A DNA stretch of 64,000 nucleotides from Elmis aenea (GCA_947652605.1 OX393579.1:5642001-5706000), one strand, 5' to 3'; shown: positions 48,730 through 60,915, counted from the stretch's first letter. Notes: generated by a model not told the origin, from the sequence alone. Numbers and translations are program-made.

Positions 48730-49960
48730 GTACATAAATAACTATATTTTGAAAATAGTGTTTGAGTTATTTCTTAAAACAAGTATTTAAGTTAAATATT
48801 GTCAATACTTAATTTAGTCCTTATGCTTTACTTAGAATGGGTGATTTAAAAAGTACTTAAGGCGACTCTGCTTTATCAAAAATCTTCGAATACCCTCCTG
48901 ACTAATACATAAATAAATTAGTATTGTTCTTGCATTTATAGAGATATATTGTCTGCAGGTGAAATCTTGACACATCGAGAAGCCACATAAGCTATATTTT
49001 CCGTAATCATGAGCTGTTACTTCGTCAGTAGTAATTTTATGTATCTGAGTTGTTGTGAGTTTATGTTGATCGGATTGTCCAAAAAATGCCAGATGCGACT
49101 CTGGCTCATTAAAAATTCCTTAGTACTCCTCTGTCTAATAGCACGGCACTCGGCACACAACTGCTATGCGCACTTTTTTGCTAAATTTCGAACTACGTTT
49201 GAGGAGTTTTTATTGAATTTTAGGTAACACGTGTTTGATGAGCTTTGAAAGGCGTTCAAGATTTCTTTCAATGTATGTCGTTATGAGGTGTAGTTGTGTT
49301 ACTGTACTACAATAGAACTGTTTAAAGTATTTTATAATTATTGTAGTGTTGTGTTAGTGTTGGTCATCAAAAATATAATTTTGATTTGATTTCAATTAAT
49401 TGTAAGTAAATAGATTAGCATTAGTTTTAGTGTGCTTTTTGTTTCATTAACTTGTTCTGTATGAAGTAATATTTATTAATCAAGTTGTCTTTATTGGCAA
49501 GGTCAATTTGGGCAACTTGTTAGTTTAAATTTATATTTAAATATGGATCAAATGTACTGTAAATATTTATTCCTAGAATTCTTTCTTTGGGTTTTTACTA
49601 TTTACTAGATATTCCACACCTAGTATTTTTACAATTTGGATGAAAATAGGTGGCCATCCGTATTATTTTTTTCGCATTTTTTCCGTTTTATTTTGATTTT
49701 AACCAAATTCTTGTAAAAATTTGTTCTTAAGACGTAATTTAAAAATTTTGCTTAAAGTTTACAATTAAAATGTATTTTTGGTATTTTCTGAGTAAAAAAG
49801 TAAAAAAAAAAAGATCGTTTAATAAATTTATTTTGTTTCAGCAATAGTTTTCACCGAGGTATCTCTTGTATGAAGGAAGGATTGATTGGCTCTTTTTTTG
49901 TTTGATCGAAAAGGTTTAATTGATTTGTTCTCTCAAGAAAGCCTGACATTTTTATTAAGT
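48730..49960. other. AT-rich DNA with a weak 230-bp duplication
   Basis: GCGACTCTG..AAAAAT..T..TA..CTCCT..CTAATA occurs near 48863 and again near 49095, a diverged duplication. The 72-codon frame at 49009 overlaps the second copy and shows no motif. Confidence 0.4.
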
Positions 49961-49965
49961 TAAAA

Positions 49966-50218
49966 ATGCCGGTCGATAACGAGCGGTTGGCAAGTCGATT
50001 AAGCTCGAACGAGGCCCATGATCAAACTCCAGGAATGAAACCTCTGGTTATTGCACATTAAGGTGAATATTAAATTTTTTCAAGTATCTATGATTTTATT
50101 TGTGCGAAAAAATGTCTATTATGTAGAATACACTCATAACTGTGTGGTTTTGTGCTTAAAAACATATTTTTGTTTTAGATAGGTGCGAGGAGTGCGAAGC
50201 AAGAAGGGGCGATTATTG
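49966..50218 (+). CDS. Weak candidate for small spliced host gene exons
   Basis: An ATG at 49966 in good context (TTAAAAATGCC) opens 31 codons, MPVDNERLASRLSSNEAHDQ..., in DNA distinctly richer in CG than its surroundings. The TAA stop sits directly before a strong donor (AAG/GTGAAT at 50062/50063). A possible 40-base exon follows (50179-50218) between TTTTTGTTTTAG and GTGAGT. The ready-made acceptor and donor and the composition suggest a real transcript. If so, the 31-codon frame may be an upstream peptide or a chance frame in a 5' untranslated exon. No family was recognised. Confidence 0.25.
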
Positions 50219-50755
50219 GTGAGTCATTTTGTTTTACTACTCGGTCGGTTTTCGGGTTAGGCATTTTCGAAACGCCGCGAAACAAGCGCCCATTTCGTCG
50301 ATATAATCGGTATTTTCAGTTAGGATGTATTTTTACAGGTTCCTTCATACTAACCCTAAAATTCTGTCAAAATTGTACACTAAACTTTTTGTGCAAGTTT
50401 CAGATAGCGTACCTTTTGCTGTTGCTATGAAAATCCCTTATGTTTTTCAAAACATTTTCTGAAGGTAATAAAATTACAAAGCGTAAAAAAAGGATTATTT
50501 TCATATTTATTTTTATTTAAAGGAAAATTTGTCCTTTTAACGCGGGGACACTTTTTAAGAAAACGCAGGAGTACGGCAATAGTTGAACGTTCTGAATCAA
50601 GAGGCCGTTTTGAGTTTTTCCTGTGCATCAAAAATCGCTGACTGGACCAAATTTTTTGGAATTTAGGTATGAAAAGGTACAGATAATTGTTATTTTCTAT
50701 AATTTGATGTCGCTGCGGTACAAAAATTGAATGAAAGCGTTTATGAGTAATTATA

Positions 50756-51330
50756 CAGGGTGTTTCTTAAGTATTGCAAAAAAATTCAGGTGGTGATTCC
50801 TTATCGAAAATTAAGGGGGTCTTTCATAAAAAAAAATTTCTTAGAAGTCTCCTTTCGAAGTTACACCCCCCTAAAGGGGTGCGGTAAAATTAGGTCTTTA
50901 TTTTATTTCTCAAATTTGGATAAATTTAGGAAACTACCCAACATGAACATAAACAAACCATGGACACCACCAAAATGAATCGTTTTATATTGGAATATTT
51001 GATGGTTCATGTTTACTTATTTTATTTTTTACTCAAAAACGGTAGGTTTTACGAGATAAACTAAAGAATAAATAAAGTTTCTAAATAAATCAAGCTTTAA
51101 AGAAAAATATATTTAATTAAAAAATTTGAACCCACTAAAAAGTTCTGATAAGAAAACCAACAGGGGTCGCACTTTTCAGCTCCCTGTGGAGGTGGGAGAT
51201 GATTAAAAATATTACTATGAGAAACCTTTCAATAAGTATAAGACATCTACCAAATATCATTCTCCTACATTTATCCAAATTTGAGAAATAAAATAAAAAC
51301 CTAATTTTACCGCACCACTTTAGGGTGCCC
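50756..51330. mobile_element. Mariner-type fold-back element, right end lost
   Basis: It is the same family as 60916-61678. It starts CAGGGTGTTTCTTAAGTATT after TA. The inverted inner arms TTTATTTTATTTCTCAAATT and its complement are at about 50897 and 51285. The terminal right arm is missing after about 51330, where the text diverges (GGTGCCCCATTCTACCGG). Confidence 0.7.
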
Positions 51331-52440
51331 CATTCTACCGGTACAGCATTTTTTTGTCTCCAAATAAGTGGGTATTACCTATATGTCGAAATTCATGGCA
51401 AAAATGTGAAAATTTTGCTTATTTTCTCTATACTTATTTCTTAGTTCCTAATATTCCAACATATGCACCTAAAACCTGCAAATGTGAACGTCTCTACAAT
51501 TAATCTAGAATTACCATTAAGTAGTACATCATTATTACTTTCTAGGCCCTTTTAGACTGTTGTCCACTATCTTAAAAATGCGAATCCACAATAACAGATC
51601 TCGCAAACGTGGATGTTAAAAGAAAAAAGTTTGAGAGTTATGTTAAAATATTTCTATTACAAATTAATAATATTTTCTCTTTGCGCAAGTACATTAAGTG
51701 AAGCCGTTATTTTAAAATTTGGTTTAGACTGTCCTTATTTCGATTTTAAAATATTTTTATCTTCAAAGTGTCAACAAAACCAGCCACTACATATTAATTA
51801 TATATTCCCTAACCCTACCCTACAAACAACTTAATGCAAAAGCTATTTAATCTAATCTAGGTTAACATTAATGCAAATATATGTGACCCAATATTGTCGT
51901 ATAGCAGAAATCAACACTCGAAGATCATTTTTTTATTATACGTGTCAATGTCCTCCATTAAGGATTCGATTCGTATTCCAGACGACAGTGTTTTGTTATT
52001 AATAATCCCCATCGCCCTAGCTTGGTCACATGTGGCACGCTCTCCTGTTTTTCTGCAATTTAAGTTGAATGATAGAAAATATTTTTATTGTTGGGAATAG
52101 CTATCAGAAGTTTCCGGTTAGCACAATATTAGACGAAATATGAAACATTTCGATTTAGTAATCGCAAAGACGTAGGTCGTCGAGTTTAGAAAATTTTGAA
52201 TAATTAATGAGTGTATTAAAATTTGTTACCATGTAGTTTATATAGTTTTTATTAATTGTTAGGAATACAAGAAAATACATAATGTTTTTAGCATTTTTTT
52301 GTAGTTTTCTTGGTCATTTCAACACTTAAAAAGGACTAAAATGTCCTTTATGCAATATTTTCATAATGAAAAATTTATTTTAAATATCCAAAACAATTTA
52401 ATTTAGATAAAATCAAAACTAAAGAAAAAGGGTGGTGTTC
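51331..52440. other. AT-rich DNA, nothing recognised
   Basis: Open frames at 51613-51834 and 51894-52100 show no motif. I see no element ends. Confidence 0.5.
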
Positions 52441-52450
52441 CAGAACTCAG

Positions 52451-52730
52451 TTGCACCTGGTAATACCAGAGATAATCAGTTTAAAAAATCAGGCAAAGAC
52501 GTTAATTACAGACCTTAAAGCAGCTTCAAGTTTAGAGCTTTCAAAAACGATTCATGAATATAGTTTAGCTCAGTCTTATCCAAAATTAGAAGTTGCGTTA
52601 ATTATATTCCTAACATTACCTGTTACTGTAGCTTCTGGTGAAAGAAACTAAAAATTATCAAAACATATTTAAGGAACAATTATCAAAGATGGCAATTTTA
52701 TCAATCGACCAGGATTTTTTTTTTTAATAT
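52451..52730 (+). pseudogene. hAT transposase C-terminal fragment (frameshifted)
   Basis: The frame contains SSLELSKTIHEYSLAQSYPK, then IIFLTLPVTVASGER, the hAT dimerisation domain of the ZMYM1-like group. The frame then breaks just where the conserved F-S-x-L-K-L-I-K block should follow; KIIKTYLRN and, in yet another frame, QLSKMAILSIDQ continue it. At least two frameshifts therefore lie in about 60 bases. No terminal inverted repeats or 8-bp duplications were found around it. This is a third, separate hAT remnant in the window. Confidence 0.65.
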
Positions 52731-52734
52731 GTGC

Positions 52735-53450
52735 AATTTAATATTCCTATTACTATTGTACTATTACTACTGCGTTCTGTGACTTTTTATTTAATAATTA
52801 TTAAATTAATTTTGTTCTTAAAATCATTAATTTATTTATTTTTATTTAATACTTATTAGTAACATAAAACTATAGACAAATTTACCCTCCTGTCTCAGGT
52901 GAAATTACCTCCAGGCCTAGCTCTGCCTGTTGACAAAAACTACTTAACTCTTTTCGAAGCATCTCGAAATGCTAGACTAGTTTTAATGCTCTCTTCTCTT
53001 CTTCACTAGCCTTTTGCTTTATTAATTTTAATTAAACTTACCTAAATTATTAAAGGAATCAGCTATATATCTCAGTTATTCATTGTTTATTTATTTAAAA
53101 TGAGACTGAAACCATTCATGAATGCATCTGCGAATGTTAAGATAAATAGTGAACACCAAGTGTTATCACATATTTCATGGTTTAGTTGTTAAAAGTGGAA
53201 CTACACAGATTTATTTTTAAACAATACGTTTATCCGTGGTCTAAATTTATAAAATCTTGTTGATAAACAAAGTTTTTGATCAAACTCAGTTGGCGTTTAT
53301 GATTCATTCACACAAAGAATTCTATTAATAAATTTTGCAAATGTTTGCGAAAAATCAGAAACGTTTCTTTAGCTTTCATGTCAGTGTGATTGTTTTGTAT
53401 GTTCTTGGATTAAAGATGAACTAAAAATTTTGGCCTGTTGATTTGTTGTT
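52735..53450. other. AT-rich DNA, no gene supported
   Basis: A short CT/GC-richer patch at 52885-52990 has no frame or terminus I can identify. Confidence 0.5.
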
Positions 53451-53456
53451 AGTATA

Positions 53457-54775
53457 GGGGAGACCGGGGATAAAAGTAACACGGGTAGGTTGTAACAGTG
53501 CCTATAGTTTCTTTAATTTTTGTTTTATATCGCCCTAAACGCTTTTGCAATGTTAAGTTACATACAGCTCCCTACCTACATTGCTAGTTTTCATCTGTCA
53601 TAGAGGTTAACTTTTTGCCAGCCAGAGTCACTATTTTCCGTCTAAAAGTTACTGCGTTGTCTCATCCGTCGAGTAACTTTTAGGCGATCTCTAAAATAGA
53701 AACAAAAAGTACCTATATTATTTTGTTCTAAATTTAGTTGGCTATTGGTGGATGCAATACAATTTGACGTTAGAATCGTGGTTAATTGTGGATTCCCTGA
53801 AATTTTTTTTGTGTACACTTGGGGTCAAAAGTAACAAAGTGTTACAACCAACCCCACTTAATGTTTTCACTTGCAAATGTTCACTCTTAGCACATAATTG
53901 GTGGCTTTCTTCGTAGATGAGAATATACAAGAGTTGTCGGAATAATTTTCCAGTTTGTTGTATCTTTTTGATTCACATTTTTAAATATGTAGGTACTTAT
54001 AATCTTGGCAAACCTGGTAACTGCAGTCCCAAATTATTAAATTATAAAACTCAGTTTATAATATCGGTTTAATGATGGAAATGTATGTAAAGCTAAATCA
54101 TTTCTTAAAAAGCATTTTAAATTATAAAACTTATGTAAATTGGTAAGATCTGGTACTTTTGGTTTTCCTACCAGCCGCCATTGTTTTTATTCTATTACCT
54201 TAATATTTATAACTTAATATAAACAAAGCTTTAACCAACCCAACTTAACGTGACCCTCTTTTACTGATTTAATGAATGACGGTCAGTTTAAGGGCGGTTA
54301 GATTTTTTAAAAAATAAAACAAACAGTTATTATGATCCAGTATAAATTTAATAATTTGGGACCGCCCTTACCTGGTATGCCATACTGTTCACTTATCATT
54401 CTGTATTGTACCAAAGATATTTTTTTTTATTTTTTCATTTTGCTAATGTGTATTTTTGAATAAAATATTAATTTTGTTGATGAATACTAATATATTTACT
54501 CACTACTTATGAGCTGTGTAAATTATTTTGCCGTTACAACTTACCCCAATCATTGTTACTTTTAGCCCCAACGTTGAGGTTGAAAGTAACAGCTGTCTTA
54601 CTAAAGAAATTTTTTTTTTCTAACAGTTGCTTTACGAAACACACGAAATAAATATCTTGGAAGCAAGACAAATGTCCAATCTATCATTAAACCAATTTGG
54701 ATGTAAAAAATTTGTAATAATCTATGAGAAATTAAATAAAAACAAAAAAATGTTACTTTTATCCCCGGTCTCCCC
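53457..54775. mobile_element. TA-flanked transposon with GGGGAGACCGGGG ends
   Basis: The ends are perfect inverted repeats of 24 bp beginning GGGGAGACCGGGGATAAAAG, with TA at 53455-53456 and 54776-54777. The motif AAAAGTAAC with a nearby GGGG or CCCC recurs several times near both ends (for example about 53820, 54540-54590). Structure and duplication resemble the two pogo-like elements at 14534 and 55791. No transposase motif could be recognised inside, partly because another inverted-repeat element (54007-54381) is nested in it. Confidence 0.7.
54007..54381. mobile_element. Nested inverted-repeat element
   Basis: The left arm GGCAAACCTGGTAACTGCAG, then TCCCAAATTATTAAATT, pairs with the right arm, on the minus strand GGCATACCAGGTAAGGGCGG, then TCCCAAATTATTAAATT. 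The arms are about 40 bp. The target duplication is not evident. No coding capacity. Confidence 0.55.
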
Positions 54776-54839
54776 TACTAACCGTCGCTTTCAGTATATG
54801 CTTTTTTATTAAATAATGCACATGATGTAAAACAAAATT

Positions 54840-55757
54840 GGGCTCACCCTCTTTTTTCTTTATTTCTTCTTAATCGATTCCTCTTGTATCGGTGTCGATG
54901 TATGCTTTTCTATTTCTGCATTAAGTTTCTCCACTCCTGCCTATCGTAAGCTACTCTACTCTGCCTCACTTCTTTTTCTCATTTTATTCTTGGTTTTCCT
55001 CGATTTCTTTTTCCCTCCATATTCATTTTCTTTCCTATTTCCGCGTAGTAGATGCCCAAGCTATCTTAATTGATTCGTCCCCATCATTTCTTAATATCTG
55101 TTACTCCTAGGTTTTTTCGAATTTTTTCGTTACTGATTTTATCGATCAGTCTACATCCCTCTATTCTTCCCAAAACTTTCATTTTCTGTGCCTGTATTCT
55201 TTGTTTTTGTTTTTGTGTTAGCGTCCAAGTTTCTGAACTGTACGTGCGAATGGGTACGTACACTGTATTAAAAACTCGCGTCTTCGTTTCTTTTGATACC
55301 TTCTTCTTGCTTATCAAACATTTATTAGTGGCGTAGTAAAATTTTGTCGCTGGCGCTATTCTGTTATTCAGATCTTCCTCCAGTTTACCATTCTCTGCAA
55401 TTATTGTTCCTAAATATTTAAAATTCGCTACCTGCTCTATCTTTTGGTTCATGATTTTCGCTATAACCGTAGCTTTTATCTTTGTTATATTAATATCCAT
55501 ACTATATCTACTTAATGTATCTGCCCCTACGTCTAGATTGAGTCCTTTTCGCTTTTAGCTAATAGCACCACATCCTCTGCAAAGGCTAGTTCTGTTAAGG
55601 TTATTGGTTTTATTTTATTCCAACCCCAGTAGGCTTTCGTTGTGTTTTGTTTACATTCTTCAATTATTTTATCCATAAGAATTAAAAAGAGCAGTGGACT
55701 TAAGGTGCCTTCTTGTCTTACTCCCACTGTTGTTATAAATTCCTGAGAACTGCTTTA
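54840..55757 (-). pseudogene. 3' fragment of a LINE (RTE-like) with reverse transcriptase remnants
   Basis: Reading on the minus strand, 55727-55533 contains GVRQEGTLSPLLF (reverse transcriptase motif B region) and LAFAEDVVLLAKSE. That last block is the catalytic F-A-D-D box with the first Asp changed to Glu, so the enzyme would be inactive. Next, 55500-55084 holds FKYLGTIIAENGKLEEDLNN, PIRTYSSETW and VLGRIEGCRLIDKI, the thumb and C-terminal region. A final piece, GKRNRGKPRIK, lies near 54980-55010 in another frame. The 5' end is truncated at about 55757, as usual for LINE insertions. The group resembles RTE-type elements common in insects. Confidence 0.8.
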
Positions 55758-55790
55758 GTCTCTAATTTAAACAAAAAAATAGACATGTTA

Positions 55791-57053
55791 AGGTAATTCC
55801 GGGAGATGCCTCGGTTGTTCTATTTTCGCATGCTAATGACAGATGCCAAAATTTGTACTGTATTATTGTTCCGTAACAGTTGCTATCTGGAAGGCATACT
55901 GCCGTTGGCAAAAATTTTGGGTGGTGTGCGGTTGTCAACAAAATTAAGATGAGTTCAACGATTTTAACATGGCGCTATAATGTAATAATAACTTAAAGAT
56001 ACCGGCAATTCGAAATTTGTTATTTTTCATGGAATACTTTTAGCCAGCGACACAAATACATTGTTAAGGTTATTATTGCAATCAAATACACCGGTATCTT
56101 TTAAGTTACATATTTTTTTTCCCCTGGGGCATCTAACCCGTACTAAAAGGAGAGTTGCCTCATTTTATCGAGGTACAGGTGCCCCGGTGGAACATCTATT
56201 CCTTATACACAATACAGCAACAACTAATCAATTTATTAATTAATACTGTAACACAAGCATCCTAGAAAGACTATATTGACATTATTAATGAAAAATAAAC
56301 TATGTTCAGAGATGCCTACGACGTATAAGAGGAAAACATCTGATAAAACCAAAAGGCAATGGTCTTCAGAACAATTCAGAGAAGAATTAAGAAGAACAAA
56401 CTCTTTTTAACATATGTTCAGGGACAAATCCCTTAGCTAGGATGACCAACCATAGCAAAGGGATAACATTTTTGTAATAGTTAGGTAGTAAGTCAAGTTG
56501 CAAAATACATTCTAATTCAAGTTCTCATTCAATACCAGTCAAGTTGTAATCTTAAACAAACTTCTTAGTTGTGTAAATAAATTACATTAAAAAAATTTAA
56601 AGCCGACGTCGAGCTCAATATTTTAAGAAGACGAACAAGCAGACTAAGCGTCGAAACGTTCGTCCTTCTTTACCGTCGTTATCGTCGTCGTACATAACGA
56701 CGTCGTAAGTGTGTTAAGTTGATATGATCAATCGAGTGTACGATTCGTAACATATCAATAAAAATACATTTTGGATTAAATATTTTTGGTTTCATTGATC
56801 GTTTAAGGCCGGGGCATCACTCCCATTTATATGGGGCATCTCAACCGCACTGTCGGGAGAGATGGCCAAAAACATGGTTTTGCTTAATTTTTTTTTTTGT
56901 AAACTTCCGGTCGTAATATTCAAATTTTGAATGTCGTGCGTTATTCTCAATTGAATTGGCTATGCATATCCATTTTTTCGGAGACTACAAAGTCAAAAAT
57001 TATTAAAAGGTGATTTTTTTGCCTTAGGTGGGGCAACTGTCCCGGAATTACCT
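55791..57053 (+). mobile_element. Pogo/jerky-like transposon with GGTAATTCCGGG ends
   Basis: The left end is AGGTAATTCCGGGA and the right end its complement, with TA at 55789-55790 and 57054-57055. GGGGCATCT/AGATGCC-type motifs recur inside (about 55804, 56127, 56813-56840). The only recognisable coding is a transposase N-terminus at 56312. The catalytic region is not visible. Confidence 0.7.
56312..56410 (+). pseudogene. N-terminus of a pogo/jerky-like transposase
   Basis: An ATG opens 32 codons before TAA: MPTTYKRKTSDKT, then RQWSSEQFREELRR. The leader M-P-x-x-Y-K-R-K-T followed by W-S-x-E is the characteristic start of pogo/jerky-type transposases in insects, the first helix-turn-helix of the DNA-binding region. 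It is cut off by the stop, and no continuation was recognised downstream. It lies inside the 55791-57053 element, in agreement with its TA duplication. Confidence 0.55.
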
Positions 57054-57055
57054 TA

Positions 57056-57900
57056 TACGTGCATAAAGGCCTGTTTTGTGAATATATGCAATTTCTTACA
57101 TTATTTCCTGTTTCGCCATTAATGGTCGTAATTTGGTTCGGAAAAATCACTCTGTTCATTCTCACATTTTGGAAAAGAAAAGAAGAAAAAATAATACAAC
57201 ATTATTTTAAAAACTGTATAACATCTGAAATAAATTTGTTTTATTTATTTAGTATATCTTGACCTGCATAAATTAAATTTTATTTTGTAAAAAAGTGTAT
57301 AAAAACCGATTTTGTTAATTTTAATTGACGTTAAGATTATTTTAATTAGCAATAAAGCCGCCACTATAATTCTACATTAAAAAAAGCTTTTTTAAACCGA
57401 TTAAATATCTAAATGTTACTTAAAATTTATTTTTAAAAAATTCCCACACTTGTTGATATAACGAAATATTCTGCATGTGTTAAACTTTTTCGTTGACCTT
57501 TCAATAGCGATATTGTTCAACTTTTAATCTTTGTCAGAATTGGATATATTTTTACCGTTACCGGATTTCTAGAGTGCATATAACTTGCTCTAAGCTAGGC
57601 ATATAAACATTTTGCGAATTTTATTCTTACCCACACTGCGCTATCAGATTATTAATCAATTATTACCTAAAGTTTTTAATTTCATAGTAATAGCAATTCC
57701 GTGCGCCCAAGGAAGATTTATTTAACTGGCAGTTAACCAAATTTGTAGATTCTATCGCCAGAATTGGCCTCCCAAACTTGATCGACAACTATCTACAATT
57801 TTTTAGTCGTTTATAACACGATTTAAAAAATTTGATAGGCGTCTACCGATACGGCCGCCATAATTAATCAGGTTTGACGACGGCGTTTGTTATAAATCAG
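57056..57900. other. AT-rich DNA upstream of a candidate exon
   Basis: No element ends. The last 200 bases are somewhat richer in CG, with a TATAAATCAGT string at about 57891-57901 that resembles a TATA box plus an arthropod initiator, although their spacing is not normal. Confidence 0.4.
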
Positions 57901-57921
57901 TCTAATTAATTAAAACCATTA

Positions 57922-58125
57922 ATGTCGACATTATTTAAAGAAGAACTCGACTATCACAACCTTTTTATGCGGATGTTCTACTTTCAATACAGTAAGCGGC
58001 AGAAATATGTGACTTTTCTGTGTTTCACGGCTGTTGTGTTATTGATTGATGGCGACACAGTTGACGCGGCAAGATTTATTTCCAGCAAAAATATTATAAA
58101 CGTTTATAATACAGAGATAGTGTAG
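57922..58125 (+). CDS. Candidate small secreted or membrane protein, or first exon
   Basis: An ATG opens 67 codons with codon use less AT-biased than neighbouring chance frames. Residues 28-42 (KYVTFLCFTAVVLLID) form a hydrophobic helix after a basic stretch (SKRQK), like a signal peptide or anchor. This is followed by GDTVDAARFISSKN, where cleavage after VDA would be plausible. An internal Met at residue 16 or 18 would give a more usual signal-peptide length. No cysteine framework, dibasic processing sites or family motif are visible. It may be a complete small protein or the first exon of a larger one, but no convincing donor was found before the TAG stop. A chance open frame remains possible. 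Confidence 0.3.
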   Translation: MSTLFKEELDYHNLFMRMFYFQYSKRQKYVTFLCFTAVVLLIDGDTVDAARFISSKNIINVYNTEIV

Positions 58126-60912
58126 TACAACTGTCACAAAAAGTTGAATCCAAAAACAAATGATGTGTAAATTCAAAACAAATTTTACATAAGTTTTGTT
58201 TTAATCCAGTTTGTCATTTGTTTAACAAATACTTCAGTTTGAATAAATTGTTCGGTGTATGTTGTAATATTTAAACGTATATAAAAGGATTAGATCGAAT
58301 AGCTGTAGAATTGTTTAAGTATGGTGGCAAAGACTTAATCAAACAACTACAAAAACTTTCCATGGAAACCCAAAAGTATTTTCAAAAAAATCTTCACCAC
58401 TAGTGGTAGGTATTACATACGAAAATTAATCTCAACTAACACTGCTGGGCTTTGACTGTAAAAAAAGTTTAAAAATCGCTGTTCTCTACAGCACAAAAGA
58501 TTTAGAGTATTTGAATTTAAAATTGATTTTGAATTACTTTCGGCGAGTTTAAACCCAATCTAGACCGTTTTTTATTAACCTAAATCGAGATTATTCTACC
58601 GTGGTCTATTTTCAGTTCAGAGGCTTTAAAAACCTTAATTTATTTTGTAATTTCACGGGTTTAATTAAAAATTGGATTCTTACTGATTGCGCTTTGTTTA
58701 ATTACACGATATTTCATCAGTAAGATTTTTTTGTACTCAATAACTGCTGTAAAAGTAATTAAGATGTCATCTTGCGAGAGCAGCAGCTCAAATCTGGGAA
58801 ACTGTTAAGGAATCAGAACAAAATAAGTACTAGAAATAAGATTGGTGATTTTTTAATGCAATAAAGGATGTTGCAACACGATTCACTGAAATCAATTCGA
58901 CTTTTCCATGCAAATTTACTTTTTTCTTTTTAGTCCATTTCCCAAGCAAATCGTTTATTATTCATTTTAAAAAATCACAAGCTACGGATCTTTAAAGCCT
59001 GCAAAGATATACTATTGTACTTCATAACTGTTTTAAGGTTTAGAATTTTCAAGATTACTATCTATCTTTGGAGTTGTGTTCAACATTAATTTGATAACTA
59101 TGCTGTCAAATCTTTATCAGGTTATGCAATGTTGTATCTCGTACCAAAAAACTGCACAATGATCTATTATCCTTAATACAATCACACTCAGAGTCAGTAA
59201 TTCGAATCACTTGCCAAGTAGTTTAGTGGCTAAATATGTATTATTTGATATCCACAAATGTTTAACCGAATACATTAACATTTAGGCCCAAATAAAGCTT
59301 TATTCTAATCATAATTAATATAAGGTAGCTCTGGATAGATTTTTATCATGATTGAGCACTAACAACATTTTAATAATACCTAGTTGTTACTACTTAAAAA
59401 GTTATTACAGTTTTAGTGAGGTAGGTGCAGTGTTTCAAATGTTGCAAAACAAATGTCTTTGCCTAATGTTTAATCTAATTAGATATTTTTGGTACATAAA
59501 AAAATTAAAAATAAACACTGAGGGCAGGACTTCAGACAGAAAAATGATTGATTGTCGCTAATTATTCTCGGAATGAGTATACGTCAAGAATCAAGTACTA
59601 ATTTAATCTGTCCTGTTTGTCGTTAAAGAGCATAGTTTAGCTTTGGATGAAAAATCGAATGTTTTTAGTATAAACAGGCTGAAGTAAAAGTCACTTATAT
59701 ATTTTTGTAAGTATTTTCTATCTAACCAGGGAAAGTCACGATATGTTGTCGCTAGAATCTGATCAAGGCTGTGTTTATTGCATTAAGAGCATCAAAACTA
59801 AAAGTTTTGCAGAGTTATACGTACCACTTGGCATTTTCTTTGGAAAAATAGGGGAAAAACTGAAAAGTTGAATAATAAAGGTAATTTTTACGATCGCGTT
59901 GTTCATGAAACCGTCAGGGATAAAATCGAAATTCTTTTATCTAGCAAAGCGCGCATCCTTTGCAAGTAAAATGGTGCAAAGTTTTTGCAAAAATCTTAAA
60001 CGGTTTCGGAGAAAAACGCGAAAAAATTTTTGAATCGACGTTTCGTGTTCCTTACAAGGACATTGTCGAGGTATTAAAATTTTTTGGGTTGTCGTAGCTT
60101 GCTTAAAGACGTTGATCCAATACGTAAGCTTAAGATTCAACAAAAAGTTTACTTGGAAACAAGAAAAAAAAGGCACGATTATTTAAGTATTAATTGCTAT
60201 CTGATCAATAAAAATTTGTATCAATCTTTAATCTATTTTATGGTAGTTTTTATAAACAGCAGAGTAAAAAAATTAATCAGGTTTTTATGAAAAATGAAAA
60301 AACTTCACAGTGCAATATTTTAAGCTACACTTTAATATTTTATTATACATAAATAATATTGCCATAAAACAGCCCTATTATATTCATACTTTACTTAAAA
60401 TAATGGATCTTATCTTTGTTGTACTGAAGCAGCAAATTTTAAGGTATCATATTAAATGTTTTTTAGTTTAAAATATTCGTGTTTGAATACTCTTTACTTT
60501 CCATTTTCATGGATATTTCAGGCAAACGCAATGTGGTTGACAGTTATTGATATTGGCATTTGTTGTCATTTCCAAGGCTTACTATTTAAAAATGTTACAT
60601 TTTCTCTTAACTTTATTAAAAATTCTTAATAACTCGAAAATTGTTGCAGATAGATATAGAAAACGTTAACACAGTTTGATGCAGAATTTAATTTTGCAAT
60701 AGAAAATGAAAAAAAAAAAATTGGGCAGTGTATTTGAAAAAAACTAGCTTTTGTGGTCTGAAGTTGTATTTAAAAAATAAATAAATTTTGGAGACCCTGT
60801 AAGTAATGCATCGATTGCAAAAATTCCAGTCGAACTCCAAGATTTTTTCTATGCAATGACTTTTTTTTACAATATTTTTTTTTTTTGATAACAGACTCAT
60901 CTCTTCGTTACT
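58126..60912. other. AT-rich DNA, no gene supported
   Basis: Several short frames (for example 59352-59561, 60084-60290) lack motifs, and the second of these lacks an ATG. A short frame at about 58764 (MSSCESSSSNLGNC) is too small to support. No transposon ends were recognised. Confidence 0.5.
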
Positions 60913-60915
60913 ATA

